64,000 nucleotides of DNA from Streptomyces sp. TN58 (GTDB lineage Bacteria > Actinomycetota > Actinomycetes > Streptomycetales > Streptomycetaceae), in contig NZ_CP018870.1 of the NCBI RefSeq assembly GCF_001941845.1, positions 124,001 to 188,000 of the forward strand. The letters run 5' to 3'. Below, one piece after another: positions 10,857 to 19,143 of this stretch (the stretch's first letter is position 1; each line of letters begins with the position of its first letter). A model generated the notes under the pieces. The model was given only the letters and a program-made list of their open reading frames with translations, had not been told where the DNA came from and did not search any database. Position numbers and translations under genes: made by a program.

Positions 10857-11288
10857 ATGACGATCGAATGGCGCTACACCACCGGACCACGGCTGGGCGT
10901 ACTGTCCCTGGCCGGGTATCTCGGCGCGGACGCCACCGACCGGTTCAGCGGCGCGATCGGCTGGGCGCTGGCCCGGGGCACCGGCCCGGTCATCCTCGAC
11001 CTGACGGGGCTGCTGGGCTGGTCCGCCGGCGGGCAGATCGCCGTCGCCCAGGCCGCCCGGCGCCTCGCCGACAACGGGCGCCGCCTCGAACTCGCGGCGA
11101 TCCCCGCGGACGGCTCCCTCGTCCCGGACGCCGCCTGTCCGCCCGTACCGGTCCACTGCGACCTCGGCGCGGCCCTGGCCGCCCACGGGGCGCAGGGCGC
11201 GGGCGGGGACGGGGACGGGGCGGGCAGGCACTGGAGCACCGACGACTGGCCCGTCCGGCAGGGCCCCGCGGGGCCCGCCCTCGTCTGA
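10857..11288 (+). CDS. STAS-domain protein (anti-sigma-factor-antagonist type)
   Basis: A 143-residue protein with an N-terminal STAS fold (residues 1-100: GVLSLAGYLGADATDRFSGAIGW, VILDLTGLLGWSAGGQIAVAQAARRL) and a Gly/Asp-rich tail. Where anti-anti-sigma factors have DSSGL, this has GWSAGGQ, so a phosphorylatable Ser is kept but the motif is divergent. It is the last gene of the ArsR-SulP-FMN-STAS group, 82 nt downstream, and could interact with the STAS tail of the permease or with an anti-sigma kinase elsewhere. Confidence 0.7.
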   Translation: MTIEWRYTTGPRLGVLSLAGYLGADATDRFSGAIGWALARGTGPVILDLTGLLGWSAGGQIAVAQAARRLADNGRRLELAAIPADGSLVPDAACPPVPVHCDLGAALAAHGAQGAGGDGDGAGRHWSTDDWPVRQGPAGPALV

Positions 11289-11360
11289 GGCCCGGCCGGC
11301 GGGCGGGCCCGCGCGGGCGGCCGGGGCGGCGCGGCGGGTGCCGGCCAGGGTGCCCGCGAG

Positions 11361-11376
11361 TTGCAGGGATCTGCAA
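11361..11376. promoter_or_regulatory. ArsR-type operator 2
   Basis: TTGCAG-GGAT-CTGCAA, the same half-sites as operator 1, placed 71 nt before the GTG of the second ArsR gene. Confidence 0.7.
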
Positions 11377-11447
11377 TTGTGGAGGTCACAGAGGTCGCAG
11401 GTGTGAGGAAGGGGCGGACGGACGCCCCCGCGAAGGAGCGGTTCCGG

Positions 11448-11816
11448 GTGGATGAGATGGGCAGTCAGGGCAGGGCCACGCAGGCGAGCACGCCGCTGTA
11501 CCAGCTGAAGTCGGAGTTCTTCAAAACGCTGGGGCACCCGGTCCGCATCCGCGTCCTGGAACTGCTGTCGGTACGCGAGCACGCGGTCGCCGAGATGCTG
11601 CCGGAGGTCGGGGTGGAGGCGGCCAGCCTCTCCCAGCAGCTGGCCGTGCTGCGCAAGGCCAACCTGGTGGTCACCCGCCGGGAGGGCTCGAACGTGTACT
11701 ACTCGCTGACCGATTCGCAGGTCGCCGAGCTCCTGCGGGTCGCCCGCAGCATCCTCTCCGGTGTCCTGGAGGGCCAGGCCGAGCTCCTGGCCGACCTCCG
11801 GGCCGGCCGCACCTGA
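11448..11816 (+). CDS. ArsR-family transcriptional regulator, paralogue of the 8269 gene
   Basis: A 122-residue winged-helix regulator: TPLYQLKSEFFKTLGHPVRIRVLELL, then ASLSQQLAVLRKANLVV (recognition helix) and REGSNVYYSL (wing). The DNA-reading parts are close to those of the regulator at 8269, in line with the shared operator. GAAGGAG ends 9 nt before GTG 11448, which I take as the start; an upstream in-frame TTG lies inside the operator and is rejected. No metal-binding motif is seen. It precedes a broken permease gene, so it may have lost its original target there. Confidence 0.85.
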   Translation: MDEMGSQGRATQASTPLYQLKSEFFKTLGHPVRIRVLELLSVREHAVAEMLPEVGVEAASLSQQLAVLRKANLVVTRREGSNVYYSLTDSQVAELLRVARSILSGVLEGQAELLADLRAGRT

Positions 11817-12026
11817 GGGGGGCGTCCGGCGGGGGCCTGGTCCGCGGCTCCGGTCCCGCCCTCGGGTGCCCCGGGGTGGCGGCCGCGGCCTGAAGATGGG
11901 TGCCGGCCCCGATGCGGCGGGCCGGGGCGGCAGGCGATGGTGGGTGTACTGGAGCACCCTCCGGTCGGGGGCGGCCCCTGAGGGGTGCGGGTGCTCACGG
12001 CAGCACCTGTGAACGGAGCCGCGCCG

Positions 12027-12624
12027 ATGACGACCCCGCCGCCTGCCCCCGCGTCTCCTCGGCACCGGCTGGGCGGGGCCGCCGTGAGTGTCACCGCGTG
12101 GCCGGCGGCGGCGGTGTTCGCGGCCGTCTCCGTACTGATCGCCACGGAGAAGGTCCACCGGGTCGCCGCGGCCCTGGGCGGTGCGGTCGTCATGCTGCCC
12201 ATCGGGGCGACCGGTCCCGAGCACGCCTTCTTCTCCGAGGTCGCGGGGATCGACTGGAACGTCGTCTTCCTGCTCCTGGGCATGATGCTGGCCGTCGCCG
12301 TCCTCAGACGCACCGGGCTGTTCGAGTTCGTGGCGTTCTGGGGCCGCCAAACGGTCGCGCGGCCGCCCGTACCGGCTGATGGTGCTGCTGATCCTCGTCA
12401 CCGCGTTCCTCTCGGCGTGGCTGGACAACGTCACCACCGTCCTGCTGATCGCCGAGGTGATGGCCTGCCCCTGGTCGGCGACGGTCCTGGCCGTCGCCGC
12501 CGTGGCCACCGGGGCGCTGGTGCCGCACGGGCTCCTGCTCGCGGCCGGCCTGGTCCTGGCCGCCCTTGCGGTGGACCTCCTCGACGCCGGCCGCCGGCGG
12601 CCCCTGTGCCGGCGCGGGCCCTGA
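12027..12624 (+). pseudogene. Frameshifted, internally deleted ArsB/NhaD (ion-transporter superfamily) permease
   Basis: Residues from ATG 12027 run VSVLIATEKVHRVAAALGG, then [22 protein letters not shown], as in SLC13/ArsB-NhaD type permeases. After about 12350 the frame shifts: the expected continuation ([30 protein letters not shown]) is in another frame. There LIA runs directly into EVMA, which in full-length relatives lies many residues later, so a segment has been deleted between similar LIA/FLIA sites. Only about 200 codons remain of a usual 400 or more. Confidence 0.75.
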
Positions 12625-12776
12625 GGCCGTGGACGGCGGGCGGAGGAGGGGGGTGTGCGGGGCGCCGGCGGCCGTAGGCGGCGCGGCGGGGCGCGGTGCC
12701 GGGCGCCGCGGGCCCGGCATGATCCGCACGAGGCGGCCGGAGGCCGGCTCGGGCGCCCGGAAGAGGGGAGCGCGCT

Positions 12777-14297
12777 GTGACGCTGCAGCAGCTGTACCTG
12801 GTGCTGCTGGTGGGCGGCGTCGTCCTCATGGCCAGCATCGCGGCCGCCCGGGCGGCGCACCGGCTCGGCCTGCCGAGCCTGCTGCTCTTCCTCGCCGTCG
12901 GTGTGATCGCGGGCGAGGACGTGATCGGTATCGAGTTCGACGACGCGCAGCTCGCCCAGTCCCTGGGCAGCGCGGGCCTCGCGGTCATCCTCGTCGAGGG
13001 CGGTCTGAGCACCCGCTGGCCCGACGTCAGGCGTCGGCTCGCGCCTGCCGGCGTACTGGCCACGGCGGGTGTCGCGGTGTCGGTGGCGGTCACGGGTGCG
13101 GGGGCCCACTTCCTGCTCGGCATGGACTGGCATCTGGCCCTGCTGCTGGGTGCGATCGTCTCCTCCACCGACGCCGCCGCGGTCTTCGCCGTTCTGCGCT
13201 CCCTGCCGCTTCCGCGCAGGACCACCGGTCTGCTGGAGGCGGAGTCGGGGTTCAACGACGCTCCGACGATCATCCTGGTCCTGGTCTTCTCCACCGCCGC
13301 CGCCGAGCTGCCCGGCCCTGTGGCGATCCTCGGCAGCGTCGTCTACCAGCTGGTCGCCGGCGGGCTGCTGGGCCTGGCCGTGGGCCGGGCCGGGGTGGCC
13401 GCGCTGCGGCACATCGCGCTGCCGGCCACCGGGCTGTATCCGCTGGCCACCGTCGGGTTCGGGATCATCGCCTTCGCCGCCGGCGGTCTCGTCAACGCCA
13501 GCGGGATCATCGCCGCCTATCTGGCCGGGCTGGTCCTGGGCAACTCGCGCCTGCCGCACCGGGCGGCGACCCGCTCCTTCGCCGAGGGCACCGGATGGCT
13601 CGCCCAGATCGGCCTGTTCGTCATGCTCGGGCTGCTCGTCGACCCCGGCGAGCTGCCCTCGGCGATCCTGCCCGCCCTCGCGGTCGGCCTGGTCCTGCTG
13701 CTGGTCGCCCGGCCGGTCTCGGTCGCCGCCTGCCTGCTGCCCTTCCGCACCCCGTGGCGGGAGCAGGTCTTCATCTCCTGGGCGGGGCTGCGCGGGGCGG
13801 TGCCGATCGTGCTGGCCACGTTCCCGATCGTCGCGGCGGTCGAGGGCGCCCGCCACCTGCTCAACATCGTCTTCGTCCTCGTGGTGGTCTTCACCCTCGT
13901 CCAGGGCCCCACCCTGCCCGCCGTCGCCCGCCTTCTGCGCATCACCCGGCCCGGGGCCGTGCGGGAGGTCCAGGTGGAGAGCGCGCCCCTGGACGTCCTC
14001 GACGCCGACCTGCTGACCGTCTCCGTTCCGCCCGGCTCGCGCCTGCACGGCGTCGCCGTCTTCGAGCTGCGGCTGCCTCCTCCGGCGGTGGTCACCCTCC
14101 TGGTCCGTGACGGCGTCACCCAGGTCCCCGGGCCCGACACGGTCCTCGCGGCCGGCGACGAACTGCTCCTGGTCACCACCGCGGCCACCCGGCAGGCCAC
14201 CGAGCGGCGGCTGCGCGCGGTCGGCCGCCGGGGCAAGCTCGCCCGCTGGCTCGGCGAACACGGCAGGTCCGAACCCGCCGCGGGCGGGCCGGAGTGA
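12777..14297 (+). CDS. CPA1-family potassium/proton (cation:proton) antiporter with RCK_C domain
   Basis: A 506-residue membrane protein. Residues 1-390 form a sodium/proton-exchanger-type core with about 12 hydrophobic segments and the conserved AIVSSTDAAAVFAVL and ESGFNDAPTIILVLVF motifs that hold the ion-binding acids. Residues 400-485 form a cytoplasmic TrkA-C (RCK_C) regulatory domain (VPPGSRLHGVAVFELRLP, AGDELLLVTT). The layout is that of CvrA/NhaP2-type K+/H+ antiporters. It starts at GTG 12777 and stands alone. Confidence 0.9.
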   Translation: MTLQQLYLVLLVGGVVLMASIAAARAAHRLGLPSLLLFLAVGVIAGEDVIGIEFDDAQLAQSLGSAGLAVILVEGGLSTRWPDVRRRLAPAGVLATAGVAVSVAVTGAGAHFLLGMDWHLALLLGAIVSSTDAAAVFAVLRSLPLPRRTTGLLEAESGFNDAPTIILVLVFSTAAAELPGPVAILGSVVYQLVAGGLLGLAVGRAGVAALRHIALPATGLYPLATVGFGIIAFAAGGLVNASGIIAAYLAGLVLGNSRLPHRAATRSFAEGTGWLAQIGLFVMLGLLVDPGELPSAILPALAVGLVLLLVARPVSVAACLLPFRTPWREQVFISWAGLRGAVPIVLATFPIVAAVEGARHLLNIVFVLVVVFTLVQGPTLPAVARLLRITRPGAVREVQVESAPLDVLDADLLTVSVPPGSRLHGVAVFELRLPPPAVVTLLVRDGVTQVPGPDTVLAAGDELLLVTTAATRQATERRLRAVGRRGKLARWLGEHGRSEPAAGGPE

Positions 14298-14698
14298 GGT
14301 ACAGGCGGCCGACGCCGGGGGCGGCGGCCGGGCGACGGCCGGCCGGCGGGCGGGGCGGCGGGCGGCGGGCGGCGGGCACGGTTCTCCGGCCGGCCGCCGC
14401 CCCGGGCGTCGTGGCTCGGGCGCGGCCGGCCGGGCCCTGCGCCTGCGTCGGGAGGTCCTCGCGGCTTCCCGGCCGGGCCGGTACGGCGGCCAGGGCGGCC
14501 GGCTCCGGCGGGGTGCGGCGCCTGCCGATCCAGGTGGCCAGGGGTTCGGTGCCGACACGGATGGACAACTGCCGCCCCCCGGCGTGAGGATGGGGCGCGG
14601 GACCGGTTCGCCGCAGGTCACCGCCTTGGCTGACAGGGTGTCACCGGCGCCGCTCCGGGGGCGGGACCGCTGCCCCGCGCCGGCGGGCCGGGCCGTGG
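14298..14698. other. Intergenic, 0.4 kb, very GC-rich
   Basis: The stretch between the antiporter and the convergent DUF6126 gene contains GC-rich simple sequence (14330-14370, GGC/GGGC runs). I see no gene and no clear terminator. Confidence 0.4.
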
Positions 14699-14851
14699 TC
14701 ACTTCTGGGCGTGCCGGCCCAGGTAGAACAGCAGCCAGATGAACCCGGCGAACACGTGGGTGCCGAAGATGTAGAAGAAGGCGCGCAGTGCGACGCCCTT
14801 CTCCTTCCACTTCTCGTGAGCCGACTCTTCGGCGCGGGTGTCATCCGTCAT
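14699..14851 (-). CDS. DUF6126-type small membrane protein
   Basis: A 50-residue protein with an acidic or polar N-terminus (TDDTRAEESAHEKWKEKG) and one hydrophobic helix (FFYIFGTHVFAGFIWLLFYL) ending in GRHAQK. This is the pattern of the small DUF6126 membrane proteins widespread in streptomycetes, whose function is unknown. The ATG at 14851 has GGAAG about 8 nt upstream. Confidence 0.8.
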   Translation of the reverse strand: MTDDTRAEESAHEKWKEKGVALRAFFYIFGTHVFAGFIWLLFYLGRHAQK

Positions 14852-14968
14852 GATGTTCTTCCGTCTCGGGTCGATGAGTGGGGGCGCAGGGGCGGACGCG
14901 CACCTGTATGCCGTGCCCGCCGGCGTAGGCGACGGCGGGCGACCTGCCCGGCCTCGGTGCCGCCGGCT

Positions 14969-15142
14969 TCACCGGCTGTCCCCGCCGGCGGCCACGCCGT
15001 GGTCGCGGGCCACCCGCAGGGCGTCCTCCAGCTCCTCCGCGGCCTGCGCCTCCTCGAAGGCGTCGCGGGCCTCCCGCGCGGCCTGGAGACGGTCCTGTGC
15101 CCTGCGGACACGTTCCAGTGCCGCTTCCTCGAACCCGGACAC
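14969..15142 (-). CDS. Small charged helical protein
   Basis: A 57-residue, Ala/Glu/Arg-rich protein predicted to be one long amphipathic helix (RVRRAQDRLQAAREARDAFE). The GTG at 15142 is preceded by GGGGTCGGGA. I do not recognise a family. The ArsR-type operator at 15181 lies 39 nt upstream of its start, so it may belong to the same regulon as the two ArsR clusters. Confidence 0.55.
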   Translation of the reverse strand: MSGFEEAALERVRRAQDRLQAAREARDAFEEAQAAEELEDALRVARDHGVAAGGDSR

Positions 15143-15180
15143 GTCCCGACCCCCCGTCCACTGGATACAGAACTGGCAAA

Positions 15181-15196
15181 TTGCATAACTCTGCAA
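15181..15196. promoter_or_regulatory. ArsR-type operator 3
   Basis: TTGCAT-AACT-CTGCAA differs from the other two operators by one base in the left half-site. It sits between the divergent 57-residue gene and the GntR gene, closer to the former. Confidence 0.6.
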
Positions 15197-15217
15197 GTCT
15201 AGCGGATGCCTCCATGA

Positions 15218-15230
15218 AGCACTTGGTGCT
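15218..15230. promoter_or_regulatory. Candidate GntR operator
   Basis: AGCAC-TTG-GTGCT is an inverted repeat ending 15 nt before the GntR start codon and touching a possible -10 (TACTTT, 15230-15235). This suggests autoregulation. Confidence 0.45.
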
Positions 15231-15245
15231 ACTTTCATTGGCATC

Positions 15246-15593
15246 ATGCTGCTGAGACTGGACACCACGGACAGCCGGCCCCTCCACGAGCAGGTGGCGG
15301 GAGCCGTCCGGCGCGCCGTCGCCGAAGGGGAGTGCGCGCCGGGAGACCGGCTGCCGTCGGCCCGGGAGCTGTCCCTGGCGCTGGGGGTGAACGCCAACAC
15401 CGTGCTGCGCGGGCTGCGGGCCCTGCGGGACGAGGGGGTGCTGGAGTTCCGCCGGGGCCGGGGGGTCACCGTGGCCCAGGGCGCGGGACAGCGCTCCGAG
15501 CTGCTGGAGCGGGCCTCCGCGCTGGTGGCCGAGGCGGCACGGCTGGGCTATGGCAGGAACGATCTCATCGAGATGATCAGGGGGCTCGCGTGA
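15246..15593 (+). CDS. GntR-family regulator, YtrA-like subfamily
   Basis: A 115-residue protein with an N-terminal winged helix (PLHEQVAGAVRRAVAEGECAPGDRLPSARELSLALGVNANTVLRGLRAL) and only a short C-terminal helical tail, as in YtrA-type GntR regulators that usually control adjacent membrane genes. Its stop overlaps the GTG of the DUF1648 gene by 4 nt (GTGA), so the two are translationally coupled. Confidence 0.9.
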   Translation: MLLRLDTTDSRPLHEQVAGAVRRAVAEGECAPGDRLPSARELSLALGVNANTVLRGLRALRDEGVLEFRRGRGVTVAQGAGQRSELLERASALVAEAARLGYGRNDLIEMIRGLA

Positions 15594-16573
15594 CCGGCTG
15601 TGGGAAGCGACCGGACGGCGCCGGGTGGGGGGCGGCCGTGTGGATCGCCGGCGTCTTCGCGCTGCTGGCCGCGCTGCCCCTGGCCGTGAGCGGGCGGCTG
15701 CCGGAGCGGGTGGCCACGCACTGGGGCGGCGAGGCGCCCGACGGGTCGATGCCGCTGTGGGCGGCTTCCGTGTTCCCAGCCCTCGTATGGGCGGGGTCGG
15801 CGTGCGCCACCGTCCTCACGACGCGGCGCGCGGCCGCGCCGGCCCCGTCGTGGGCCGGTGCGGCGCTGGCGTTCACGGGCGTCTTCATGGCGGGCCTCCA
15901 GGCCTCGGCAGTCCGCGCGAACCTGGACCGCGCCGACTGGCGGGAGGCGGGTTCCGTGGGTGCGGGGGTGGTCCTGACGTCCGTGGTCGCGCTGGCCGCC
16001 GGCGTACTGGGCCGGCTCGCCGGGCGGCGCGGCGAACGGCCCTCCCCGGCCGCCGGAACCGGCGTGGGCGCGGGCGCGGCCATGGTGATCCCGGCCGGGG
16101 AGCGCTTCGTCTGGCTCTCCCGCGCCGCCAACCCCTGGCTGCACCTGGTCGCGGCCGTCACCGGCGTCGCGGCGCTGGCGGCCGTCCTCGCCGCGGCCTG
16201 CGGCCTGCTCACCGGCATGCAGGGGGCGGTCGTCGCCCCCTTCGCGCTCGCCTCGGTCGTGACCTGGGCCTTCGGCTCCGTGCAGGCCCGCGTGTCGGAG
16301 AAGGGCCTGGAGGTGGCCTTCGGGCCGCTCGGGTGGCCGGTGCGGCGCTGGACGCCGCAGGACATCGAGTCCGCCCGCGCCGAGTCGCGCACTCCCGCCC
16401 AGGTCGGCGGCTGGGGGTACCGGCTCAGTGGCGCGGGCGCCACCGTGATGCTCCGGGCCGGCGAGTGCCTGGTCGTCCGCCCCCGCACGGGAGCCGAGTT
16501 CGCCGTGAGCGTCGACGACGCCGAGCGGGGGGCGGCGCTCCTCAACGCCCTCCGTGCCGGGCGGCCCGGATGA
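15590..16573 (+). CDS. DUF1648-type integral membrane protein
   Basis: A 327-residue membrane protein. The N-terminal part has the DUF1648 signature (PLAVSGRLPERVATHWGGEAP) and six or so hydrophobic segments; the C-terminal 120 residues are soluble (VSEKGLEVAFGPLGWPVRRW). GTG 15590 overlaps the GntR stop. GntR-DUF1648 pairs are common in Gram-positives and resemble the SdpI immunity/signal-protein fold, so an envelope-sensing or immunity role is possible but unproven. Confidence 0.8.
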   Translation: MTGCGKRPDGAGWGAAVWIAGVFALLAALPLAVSGRLPERVATHWGGEAPDGSMPLWAASVFPALVWAGSACATVLTTRRAAAPAPSWAGAALAFTGVFMAGLQASAVRANLDRADWREAGSVGAGVVLTSVVALAAGVLGRLAGRRGERPSPAAGTGVGAGAAMVIPAGERFVWLSRAANPWLHLVAAVTGVAALAAVLAAACGLLTGMQGAVVAPFALASVVTWAFGSVQARVSEKGLEVAFGPLGWPVRRWTPQDIESARAESRTPAQVGGWGYRLSGAGATVMLRAGECLVVRPRTGAEFAVSVDDAERGAALLNALRAGRPG

Positions 16574-16614
16574 CGGGCTCCTTTCCGGGCGTCGACCGGC
16601 GCCCGCCCCGCCGA

Positions 16615-16620
16615 TAGGCT
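16615..16620 (+). promoter_or_regulatory. Possible -10 element (TAGGCT)
   Basis: TAGGCT lies 74 nt before the TAXI lipoprotein ATG. No convincing -35 is seen. It is the best promoter candidate in this gap. Confidence 0.3.
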
Positions 16621-16693
16621 GACGCGTGGTCCGGCCCTGTCGTACGGGCCGGCCGGAAGGCCGATCCTGCCTCCCGGGTCGAAGGAGGTGTCC

Positions 16694-17650
16694 ATGCGGT
16701 TGGCCCGCCTCCTGCTGGGCGCCGTGCTGGCCCTCGCGGCGCCGCTCGCGGGGTGCACCGGCGCCGACGAGCCGACCCGCCTGTCCGGGGTGGTCACGGT
16801 GGCCACCGGCAACCAGGGCGGTGTCTACGCGGAGTACGGTGCCGGGTACGCGGGCCTCGTCGAGCGCCTGCCGGACGTGTCCGGCCGGGCTCTGCACACC
16901 GGTGGCAGCGTGGAGAACCTGGACTTGGTGGACCAGGGCAAGGCGCAGGTGGCGTTCGCCCTGGCGGATTCGGCCGCGGACGCGGTCGCCGGGCGCCCGC
17001 CCTTCTCCGGGCGGTCGCCCGTGGTGGCCCTCGCGGCGCTCTACGACAACTACGTGCAGCTCGTGGTCCGCGCGGACAGCCCGGTGCACAGCGTGAAGGA
17101 GCTGCGCGGGGCGCGGGTCTCGGTGGGCTCCGAGGGCTCGGGGACCACCCTGACCGCCGAGCGCATCCTGGAGGTCGCCGGGCTCTCGGGGGACGAGGAC
17201 GTCACCACCCAGCGGCTCGACGTCCGCGAGTCGACGCGTGCCCTCGCCGAGGGGCGCATCGACGCGTTCTTCTGGAGCGGGGGCCTGCCCACCGCGGCGA
17301 TCACCGAGCTGCGCCGGTCGACCCCGGTCCGTCTGGTGGACCTCGCCGAGGTGGTCCCGCCGCTGACCCGGGCCTACGGCGAGCTGTACACCCAGACCAC
17401 GGTGCCTGCGGTCGTCTACGGCGCGCAGAGCGCGGTGACCACGGTGAGCGTGCCGAACTTCCTGGTGGTGCGGCGGGACATGCCGGACGCGCAGGCGTAC
17501 TGGCTGACCCGGCTGCTGTTCGAGGGGCAGCCGCAGCTGATACGGGCCCATCCGGAGGCCCGCCGTCTGGACCGCCGCACCGCGATCGCCAGCCATCCGC
17601 TGGACCTGCACCCGGGTGCCGCCCGCTGGTACCGCCAGTCGCATCCGTGA
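16694..17650 (+). CDS. TAXI-family TRAP solute-binding lipoprotein 1
   Basis: A 318-residue lipoprotein. The signal ends in a lipobox (LAAPLAGC, Cys about 22), followed by a TAXI fold: VTVATGNQGGVYAEYG, VAFALADSAADAV, GARVSVGSEGSGTTLTAERIL and FFWSGGLPTAAI. TAXI proteins deliver small organic acids (glutamate, 2-oxoglutarate and others) to TRAP permeases. GAAGGAGG ends 5 nt before ATG 16694, which is preferred to GTG 16688. It is separated from the permease by the two-component system and is a second binding protein for the locus or a sensor accessory. Confidence 0.88.
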   Translation: MRLARLLLGAVLALAAPLAGCTGADEPTRLSGVVTVATGNQGGVYAEYGAGYAGLVERLPDVSGRALHTGGSVENLDLVDQGKAQVAFALADSAADAVAGRPPFSGRSPVVALAALYDNYVQLVVRADSPVHSVKELRGARVSVGSEGSGTTLTAERILEVAGLSGDEDVTTQRLDVRESTRALAEGRIDAFFWSGGLPTAAITELRRSTPVRLVDLAEVVPPLTRAYGELYTQTTVPAVVYGAQSAVTTVSVPNFLVVRRDMPDAQAYWLTRLLFEGQPQLIRAHPEARRLDRRTAIASHPLDLHPGAARWYRQSHP

Positions 17651-17702
17651 TGCCTCAGGGCCGGGACGCTTCCGGGCCGTGACGCTTGCGGGCCGTGACG
17701 CT

Positions 17703-19127
17703 TCAGGGCCGGAGTGCGGCGGCCGGCGGGAGGGGGGCGGCCGGGAGCCGGACCGTCGCGGCCAGGCCCTGCGGTTCGGCTGCCGCCAGGTGCAGTTCGC
17801 CGCCGCCCGCCTCCACCAGCATCCGGGTGAGGGCGAGGCCCAGTCCGGTGCCCCGGACGTTCTGGTGCCGGGTGCTGCGCCAGAACCGGCCGCCCGCGAG
17901 GGCGAGTTCCTCGTCGGTCAGTCCGCGGCCGCCGTCGCGTACCGTCACCTCCACCGCGCTGTCCGGCCCGTCGGCGCCGCCCCCGTGCGGGGGCCGGGTG
18001 ACGGTCACGGTCACGGGTGTGCCGTCGCCGAACTTGAGGGCGTTGTCGAGCAGGGTGTCCAGTGCGTGGTCGAGGCAGTCGGGCAGGGACAGGGCGCCCA
18101 CCCCGTCGGGGATCCGGGTCGTGAGCGGTACGTTCCCGGCGTCGTAGGCCGCCTGCCAGGCATCGACCCGGTGCGCGACGACCGCCGAGACGTCGACGGG
18201 GGTGCGTTCGGCCTCGGACGCCTCGGCTCTGGCCATCTGCAGGAGGCCGTCGAGGATCTCGCCGAACCGGCCGGTCTCCTCCACGGCGAGGTTCAACTCG
18301 CGCAGGCCGCGGGCGTCGGTGACGAACTCTTCGAGGTTCTCCACCCGCAGCCGCAGCGCGGTCAGCGGGTTGCGGAGCTGGTGGGAGGCCTGGGCCACGA
18401 AGGCCCGCTGCTGCTCCCGGGAGGCGTGCATGCTGTCCGCCATCACGTTGAAGCTGTAGGCGAGGCGGCGCAGTTCGGGTGCTCCGGCCCGCTCGGAGAC
18501 CCGTGTCTTCAGCTGTCCCGAGGCGACCTCGTGGGTGGCCCGGTCCAGGTCGTGTACCGGGTGCAGGACCCAGCGGACCACCGGAGCGGCGATCGCGACG
18601 AGCATGGCGGCGAGGGCGGCGAGGCTGGCGATCACCAGGAGGGTCAGGTGGTCGGCGATCTCGGATCGTACGCGGTCGGTGGGCGAGACGATCAGTACGG
18701 CGCCGAGGATCCGGCCGTCGCGTTTGACGGGCTCGGCCAGGACGAAGGGGCGGTCGTCCCACGGCCACACCACGCCGGGGCGCTGTGCGGGCCGGTCGGC
18801 GAGGGCGTGGAGCAGTGCTGAGCGTATGCCGGGTCGGGTGAGGTCGACGGGGGCGGATGCCAGGACGGTCTCGCTGTCCGCGTCGACCACCGCGATCTGT
18901 GCGTCGTAGAGCTCGCCGTAGCGTTCGGCGGCGGCTTTCAGCCGGCCGGTGCGTCCTGTCTCCAGGGCGGTGGCGGCCAGGTCGGCGAACCAGGCTCCGT
19001 CCTCGGCGCGTCCGATGAAGGAGGTCTGGACGGTGCGCTCGGCGGTGGCCCGGACCAGGGGCAGGCTGAGTGCGGTGATCAGGCCCGCCACCAGGGCGAA
19101 GACGATGACGAGGAGCCGGCGGCGCAT
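17703..19127 (-). CDS. Membrane sensor histidine kinase (OmpR-partner type)
   Basis: A 474-residue sensor kinase. A first membrane segment (about residues 5-25) and a second near 165-185 flank an extracellular domain of about 140 residues; then HAMP (RWVLHPVHDLDRATHEV), HisKA (AQASHQLRNPLTALRLRVENL, phosphoacceptor His) and HATPase_c (DNALKFG, VRDGGRGL, GTGLGLALTRML) follow. ATG 19127 lies 17 nt after the regulator's stop, so the pair forms one operon. The setting between two TAXI proteins suggests it senses the TRAP substrate. Confidence 0.9.
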   Translation of the reverse strand: MRRRLLVIVFALVAGLITALSLPLVRATAERTVQTSFIGRAEDGAWFADLAATALETGRTGRLKAAAERYGELYDAQIAVVDADSETVLASAPVDLTRPGIRSALLHALADRPAQRPGVVWPWDDRPFVLAEPVKRDGRILGAVLIVSPTDRVRSEIADHLTLLVIASLAALAAMLVAIAAPVVRWVLHPVHDLDRATHEVASGQLKTRVSERAGAPELRRLAYSFNVMADSMHASREQQRAFVAQASHQLRNPLTALRLRVENLEEFVTDARGLRELNLAVEETGRFGEILDGLLQMARAEASEAERTPVDVSAVVAHRVDAWQAAYDAGNVPLTTRIPDGVGALSLPDCLDHALDTLLDNALKFGDGTPVTVTVTRPPHGGGADGPDSAVEVTVRDGGRGLTDEELALAGGRFWRSTRHQNVRGTGLGLALTRMLVEAGGGELHLAAAEPQGLAATVRLPAAPLPPAAALRP

Positions 19128-19143
19128 CCGGTGTCTCGTATCC

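Noticed and set aside
10771..10860. 29-codon frame between the FMN protein and STAS genes
   Set aside because: It overlaps both neighbours, but half of it is made of the 23-bp tandem duplication and it has no ribosome site of its own.
11361..11447. Longer N-terminus for the second ArsR protein from TTG 11361
   Set aside because: The TTG is part of the operator palindrome, and a good ribosome site serves GTG 11448 instead.
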